Translations under genes and position numbers: made by a program
NCBI GenBank assembly: GCA_013398955.1
Contig: VWPU01004990.1
Span: forward strand, 19,787-83,786
DNA from: Callaeas wilsoni
Taxonomy: Eukaryota > Chordata > Aves > Passeriformes > Callaeidae
Direction: 5' to 3'
Length of the DNA: 64,000 bases
The notes under the pieces: model-generated
The model's input: the letters and a program-made list of their open reading frames with translations, nothing else
Database searches by the model: none
Told to the model about the DNA's origin: nothing
Part shown: positions 59,201-64,000 of the stretch, in pieces
How the letters are laid out: the number at the start of each line of letters is the position of its first letter
Numbering within the stretch: the first letter of the stretch is position 1

Positions 59201-62200
59201 GTCTCTAAGCCTTGTCTGCATGCACGCCCTGCTCGCCTATAAGCCAACAGTAAAACAGGCTGAACAAAGCCTCAGACCCAGCCCTGTTCATTGCCCGGAG
59301 TGTATGTACTCTGTTGGCACAGGAGCTGAGCTTCCTGCAGATGAAATTATAGAATCACTGTGGTTGGAAAAGACCTCCAAGATCATCAACTCCAACCTTT
59401 GACTGAACAACCTCATGCTCACTAAACTATATTGCAAAGTGTCATGTCCAGTCATTTCTTGAACACTTCCAGGGTTGCTGAATCCAGTACTGTCCTGGGC
59501 AGCCTGTCCAATGCTTAACCACTGTTTCAGTAAAGATGTTGTTCCTAATACCCAACCTGAACCTCCACTGGTGCAACTTGAGGCCATTTGCCCTTGTCTT
59601 GTCACCTGTTCCCTGGAAGCAGAGCCTGATCCCCACTTGGCTCCGCCATCCTGTCAAGGAGTTGTAGAGAGTGAGAAGGTCCTCCCTGAGCCTCCTTTCA
59701 TCCAGTCTGAGTTCCCCCAGCTCCCTCAGCCACCCATCAGACTTGCGTTTCAGTCCCTTGCCCAGCTCTGCTCCCTTTCCTGGACATGCTCCAGCCCCTC
59801 AATGTCTTTCTTCTTGCAAGTGGCCCAAAACTGACGCCAGGATTCGAGGTGTCTCAGCACAGTGTCCAGCACAGGGGGAAAATCACTGCCCCGGTCCTGC
59901 TGCCACCGTATTGCTGACCCAATATTGCCTTCTTGGCCGCATCATGTTTACCTGCTGTCAACTAGCACCCCCAGGTCCTTTTCCACTGGGCCATTTTCCA
60001 GCCTGGTCTGGTTTTCCGCCCCAGCCATGGGTGGTGTCAGGTCAGCTGCTCAGCTGACAGCAGAGCTCAGGCAGCACCCTGTCAGCCAGCAAACAACTGG
60101 CTCCTTGGGCTGTCACAGACACATGCATTTCAAAGTGTGGGTGTATGGGGGGCTGTATGTTTCTGCTTGTCTTCAAGCATAAGAACAGTTGTCCTAGGTT
60201 ACCACTAGTCAGGTAGCTAGCTAGGTTTGTGCTAGCAAACATAATGGGGTCAGAACAGCCCAACAATCCAGTGGTGGAGAGTGGTCCAAGAACTGACTTG
60301 GTCTGCACCAGCCAATATTTGCCCAAACCACTCTTGGGCATGGCTTGGGAGCTAGGACAAGCCAGAAGACCATTCCTCACAGGTAGTACTGATGTGCCTC
60401 CCTCTTTGGAACTCATGAGTTTAATACCATGGATATGACCAGACCCTGCCAGCTGGCCTTGGGACAAGAACAGGACATGGTGCTTCACAGGATACATCCA
60501 CAGTAATGAATTAGGTGGGTTTTTTTTACATCTGACAGAATTTAAAAAGTCCTGAATATGAGGCATGGGGGCAGTTTGACTACCAACCTTTAAGTGCACG
60601 TGAGGAAATTAAAGACGGGGTCTGACATCTCTGCAACACAGAAATTTATGGATGGAGTTTGTAGCAGCTGTCCAGCTCTGCTCAAGAATTTTCTAAGCTT
60701 CTGCAAGGCACACAGCCTGTCCCAGCTGAGGTTTTCAGGCTGGGGATGCTGAGACACTGCCGTGGGACTGAGTCACTTGATGATTTGAGAACAAAGGCAC
60801 TGCACCGATTCACAAGCCATGCTGCTGAGTCTACACAGGGCTGACAAGTGTTCAGCTGTATTTAGCCAGAGCTTGCACAGGCCCTGTGCAGGGACTGTCA
60901 CTCACTGGCAGCAGAAGCGTGAGAGGACATGGGGGCATAGCAGAGCCACAATGCACATGGCTTGTTAGTGCACCAGACCTCATGCATCCTAAGCACACTT
61001 GGTGCAGACTCCAGGCAAGCAGGCCTGAGCCTGTGTGACCGGAGACCTGGTGTCCAGGCTACAGTTCTGCATTAGAAAAAACAGCGTTCCTTGATCAGTT
61101 TGACGCTGAATGAACTGCAGAAAATAGATTTCTGAGCACACAGGATTTTCACACCCATCAGAAAGAGACAAGACAAGAAGCCTCAGAAGTCAAAACTTGA
61201 GAAGTTCACCCTAGATACACATAGCAATGTTTAATCCCAATCACCTCTGTTCTGGAGACAGGCTGGGACAGCTAAGGTTGTTCACCCTGGAGAGAATGCT
61301 TTGATAAGATATTGGAGCCCTTTCCAGTGCCTAAAAGGGCTCCAAGAGAGCTTGAAGAGGGACTTTGGACAAAGTGACAGGACAAGGAGAGGACAGCTTT
61401 TCACTGCCAGAGGCCAGGGTTAGATGGGATATTGGAAAGAAATTGGTCCCTGTAAGGGTGGTGCGGCCCTGGCACAGGTTGTCCAGAGAAGCTGTGGCTG
61501 CCCCTGGATCCTTGGCAGTGCCCAAGGCCAGGCTGGACATTGGGGCTTGGAGCAACCCGGTCTAGTGGAAGGTATCCCTGCCCATACCAGGGGGGTGGAA
61601 TGAGATGGGCTTTAAGGTCCCTTCCAAACCACACCATTCCAGGACTCTATGAAATTCAAGATGAGACCTCAAAGTTGTTACCAGACCTCCAAAGGACAAA
61701 GCTTTGTGTATAAATCCCCACATTGCATCAATGTCTTGGGGTGATTCTATGACCATACTGTATTCCTCATCACCTGCTGGATCTCTAGTGTACCTTTAAA
61801 TTGAAAAGGGGGAGAGAGAAGCCGAGAGAACGCTTCAAAGCAGCTAGCTTGACCTTGCAACTAGAATGTTTACATTCTTTTCTCTCTCGGATCTGACAAC
61901 TTTTGCTAGTTAGAAGAGTTTTGCTCTCTAGTTTCTTCCGCTTTCAGCTGAGAAGGGACTGCAATCTGCCTCAGCGGCTTCTGTTCCTTTTCGGACTGTT
62001 TTCGGCTTGCTTCTTCATCCAAGACCAGCTACCATCTCCAGGCCTGCTCGGCGGGACCCTCCAAGGGGGATCGTCGGACCCTGCCTGGCCCGGCCCGCCC
62101 AAGCGTAGGACTGCAGGTTTTACCTACAGAAAGAACTCTAAAATCCACCAGCCTCCTTTAGGGGACAGGGGAGGGGGTTTAAAGATTCTTTTCTGCCCTG

Positions 62201-63939
62201 TGCCTGTGGGGGACTCTGTTTGTTAAACACATACTTTTTTTCACTTGCATTCGAGAAATTATTTTCGTGAACCCATGGGGGAGGGGCTGCGCAGGCCTGC
62301 TTGCCTGGCAGGCAGGGGCGAGAGAGAGAGAGATGCCCCTCTCGGGTTGTTTCCTCCTGGATTTGTGTCCAAACCGGCACGATCTAATACTGTCCAGCCT
62401 GCTCTGCAGCTGAGATCAGAGCAGCTTCGTGCCAGAGCTGTTGCCATAAAGGTCTGTGAATGCAAGGGCTCCAAAAAGCATGCTCTCTGAAGCCAACACA
62501 TTCTGGCTATAACGTCAAGATGCTGCTGGACTCTCTGGGAAAAGTGTGCCACTGTTTAGCTCAATGCATTAACCGCTAATGATTATACATCACTTATAAA
62601 TGATCCAGCTTCACTTTTTATTAAAGCCATATTACAAAAGGGGCACCCCACAGAAAGCACAGTCACTTACTTAAGGTCTGGCACAGGTTTTTACCTGTCC
62701 GTACAGCAGTGTGCTCCTTTTGGGCCTGATTAACAGGTGGGATGAGCTCGGCTGTGTACAGGAGCCAGCAGCACTGCAGCCTGTGGCTGGACACTGGGAG
62801 GGATGGCCATTGGGCAGTTGAAGGGATGGCCAGAGGGCAGTGAGAGGGATGGCCGGTGAGCAGTAGGAGGGATGGGCAGTGGACACTGGGAAGGATGGCC
62901 AGTGGACAGCTGGACATAGAACCAGATATGCCATGCATCCTGGTTCCATGGGTCAGCAAAGGGGCCAGACACTCTTCACGAGGGATGCTGGCAGGTGTGG
63001 TGCTGCACGGTTCCACCAGTACCCTCTCCTTCTTGCTGTGATCTGGAGAGTGGACCACCCCTGCCCCCCGGCCCATGCCCTTGGGGCTGCTGCTCAAGGG
63101 CACCCAGATGTTTGCCCAACTTACTGCTGCAGCAGCGAGTAAGCACCAGACTGCACATCTAAAAATAAGTGGCCCCTTTTAAACACCCCTGACTACATCT
63201 CTTCCTGAATCCGTCAGTATGTGTTTTGCAACACGGCAGAATGTAGCAGAACACGTCTGGTACTCGCAAGTCGATTTAATATCTCAGTAACCTGTCGAGG
63301 GGCAAACAGCAGGAAGCGGCCGCTGACAGCGCGCCATCCCGACGAGTCAAAGGACACAAGGACAGCGGCGCCTCGGGTGCACCGAGCTCGATGTTGCAGC
63401 GAACATTGTCAGGAAGGGACAGGATCCCTGTCACCCGGCCGGCCCTAGCCCGCCGCAGCCCCGAGTGTCCCTGCCCGGGGCAGGAGCTCCCTCGGGGCAG
63501 GACGGGACGCGGGGGCCGCGCTCCGCGGGGTGCAGAGCGCCCACTCCTACGCGCGCCCCGCCCGTGGCGGGAGCCCTTGGGAGTCCCCGGGAAGGGCAGC
63601 GCGGCAGCAGCCGTCCCCCGGGGATGGGACGCGACACGGTCGAAGGCACGGGAGACTCGGAGGCCGCGGCGTCCCGAGGGTGGCCAAGGAGTCCTCGGGG
63701 ATCGCGGCAAAGGCCACGCGGGGGATGCAGTGATGCCGGCGGGAGTATCTGGCGAGGATCGCAGCCCGCAGCAGGGGCGGGCGCCCGGCAGGGGCCCCCC
63801 GGCCGGTGGGCACCAGCCCCGCGGCGACGCGCAGCCCCGGTGCCCTCCCGGCCCGGCCGCACTTACTGGCTCGCACGAAACACAGGTCGCAGCCGAAGAG
63901 CACCAGGACCGGGCTGATCATCGCCGAGACGCGGGCCAT
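53287..63939 (-). CDS. FNDC4: FNDC4, fibronectin type III domain-containing protein 4
   Basis: FNDC4 is a single-pass membrane protein related to FNDC5 (irisin precursor); its shed FN3 ectodomain is an anti-inflammatory ligand in mammals. Exons in transcript order: 63867-63939, 57293-57408, 56593-56797, 55668-55757, 54292-54425, 53287-53322. These give 654 bases and 217 residues with all phases consistent. Order: signal peptide (VLVLFGCDLCFVRA), FN3 domain (RPPSPVNVTVTQLKANSATV to RVHFRTLKE, with sequons at NVT and NTT), stalk, transmembrane helix (IIIIVAVLLMWAAVIALFC) and cytosolic tail ending KKSPSVNIIEV. DRPPSPVNVTV-type text and IFT172 synteny point to FNDC4 and not FNDC5. An in-frame upstream ATG at 63981 would add 14 residues; the human start is also longer, so either is possible. 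The first mature residue before RPP is Asn here, not the Asp I recall in human. Confidence 0.94.
57936..58404 (-). mobile_element. Intact-ended solo LTR in FNDC4 intron 1
   Basis: This 469-bp element has a perfect 9-base terminal inverted repeat (TGATGCCTA/TAGGCATCA) and is flanked by a 4-bp direct repeat, CCAG, at 57932-57935 and 58405-58408. In minus orientation a TATAAA (58277-58282) precedes an AATAAA (58164-58169), matching U3-R-U5 order. A 4-bp duplication is typical of ERV1/gammaretrovirus-type integration. No internal viral sequence remains, so it arose by LTR-LTR recombination. It is in the same direction as FNDC4. Confidence 0.85.
58405..59346. other. FNDC4 intron 1 segment (nothing recognised)
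   Basis: About 0.9 kb between the solo LTR and a CR1 copy. No coding or RNA feature was recognised; the 58980-59270 part could be old transposon sequence, but I cannot assign it. Confidence 0.4.
59347..60030 (-). mobile_element. CR1 LINE 3' region in FNDC4 intron 1
   Basis: Reads as reverse CR1 tail and 3' UTR: AGAATCACTGTGGTTGGAAA, GACCTCCAAGATCATCAACT, CACTTCCAGGGTTGCTGAAT, CAGCCTGTCCAATGCTTAAC, ACCTCCACTGGTGCAACTTG, then CAGCTCTGCTCCCTTTCCTG. About 680 bases, 5'-truncated, sense to FNDC4. Confidence 0.9.
60031..61244. other. FNDC4 intron 1 segment (nothing recognised)
   Basis: About 1.2 kb of unremarkable intron between two CR1 copies, with no recognisable coding block, RNA or repeat. 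Confidence 0.45.
61245..61652 (+). mobile_element. CR1 3' region in FNDC4 intron 1
   Basis: Shows CR1 phrases in plus orientation: GGTTGTTCACCCTGGAGAGA, GGACAAGGAGAGGACAGCTT, GCACAGGTTGTCCAGAGAAG, GCCAGGCTGGACATTGGGGC, CCGGTCTAGTGGAAGGTATC and an end near GACTCTATGA. Antisense to FNDC4. Confidence 0.9.
61789..62379 (+). mobile_element. Probable solo LTR in FNDC4 intron 1
   Basis: A roughly 590-bp block from TGTACCTTTAAATTG to CCAAACCGGCA has composition and phrases (GGGGGAGAGAGAAGCCGAGA, CTCTGTTTGTTAAACACATA, TTTTTTCACTTGCATTCGAG, CATGGGGGAGGGGCTGCG) resembling passerine ERV LTRs as I remember them. No target duplication was found, and the ends are tentative. Confidence 0.45.
62795..62909. 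repeat. Minisatellite, five units of 22-24 bp
   Basis: Five tandem copies of a unit like GGGAGGGATGGCCAxTGGxCAG follow one another at 62795, 62819, 62841, 62864 and 62887, with a few substitutions per unit. It is GC-rich and purine-skewed, in FNDC4 intron 1 about 1 kb from exon 1. Confidence 0.9.
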
Positions 63940-64000
63940 GGCGGTGGGGGCTGCGGCCCGGCCGGGCGGCGGCCCTGGCACCGGCCCGGCTCCCTGCGCC
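63260..64000. promoter_or_regulatory. FNDC4: CpG island at the FNDC4 5' end
   Basis: From about 63290 the sequence becomes dense in CG dinucleotides and stays so to the window end, covering FNDC4 exon 1 (63867-63939) and the start of intron 1. The promoter core probably lies at or past position 64000, outside the window. Confidence 0.7.

Noticed and set aside
59671..60057. 128-codon plus-strand open frame rich in Ser/Pro/Leu
   Set aside because: It lies antisense on a CR1 3' region, a common source of spurious open frames in bird DNA.
62795..62909. CRISPR-like regularly spaced repeats
   Set aside because: Units abut directly with no unique spacers, and the genome is vertebrate; it is a minisatellite.
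63465..63917. 150-codon plus-strand open frame at the right end
   Set aside because: GC-rich shadow frame antisense to FNDC4 exon 1 within a CpG island; no family signature.
53287..63939. Assigning the FN3 gene as FNDC5 (irisin precursor)
   Set aside because: The C-terminal tail is FNDC5-like, but the FN3 start (RPPSPVNVTV), stalk (GDITMEGLD), transmembrane helix and IFT172 synteny all favour FNDC4.

Overview
This is a vertebrate nuclear segment, almost certainly from a bird and probably a songbird. It has long multi-exon genes with GT-AG introns, CpG-island promoters, many truncated CR1 LINEs ending in the usual avian 3' tail, and solo LTRs that look like passerine endogenous-retrovirus LTRs. 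The gene order NRBP1 - KRTCAP3 - IFT172 - (ARH-like adaptor) - FNDC4 matches human 2p23.3, where NRBP1, KRTCAP3, IFT172 and FNDC4 are neighbours. Exons were placed by matching translated blocks to remembered family sequences and checking that splice phases and exon lengths add up; no alignment was run.

Layout. 1-1.7 kb: last four coding exons and 3' UTR of NRBP1 (+). 1.8-4.25 kb: complete five-exon KRTCAP3 (+). 4.5-42.9 kb: complete 48-exon IFT172 (-), adding up to an open 1,748-residue product, tail to tail with KRTCAP3. Its introns hold several CR1 pieces and two solo LTRs. 42.88-43.09 kb: a compact CpG-rich bidirectional promoter with a perfect RFX X-box palindrome. 43.1-50.25 kb: an LDLRAP1/ARH-like PTB adaptor gene (+), whose 3' half is diverged and has a splice-phase conflict at a Glu-rich exon. 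50.25-52.05 kb: intergenic. About 52.05-63.94 kb: six-exon FNDC4 (-), with a 6.5 kb first intron full of CR1, LTR and minisatellite sequence, and its CpG-island start at the window end.

How the genes relate: they do not form one pathway. NRBP1 is a pseudokinase scaffold, KRTCAP3 a small four-pass membrane protein, IFT172 the large IFT-B subunit needed for building cilia, the ARH-like protein a probable endocytic cargo adaptor, and FNDC4 a single-pass FN3 protein related to the irisin precursor. The closest functional link the sequence suggests is the shared IFT172/ARH-like promoter with its ciliary X-box.

I found no new multi-gene system. The best leads are the X-box bidirectional promoter, the ARH-like paralogue with its frame puzzle and missing endocytic motifs, the FNDC5-like tail on FNDC4, and a textbook solo LTR with a 9-bp terminal inverted repeat and a 4-bp target duplication.
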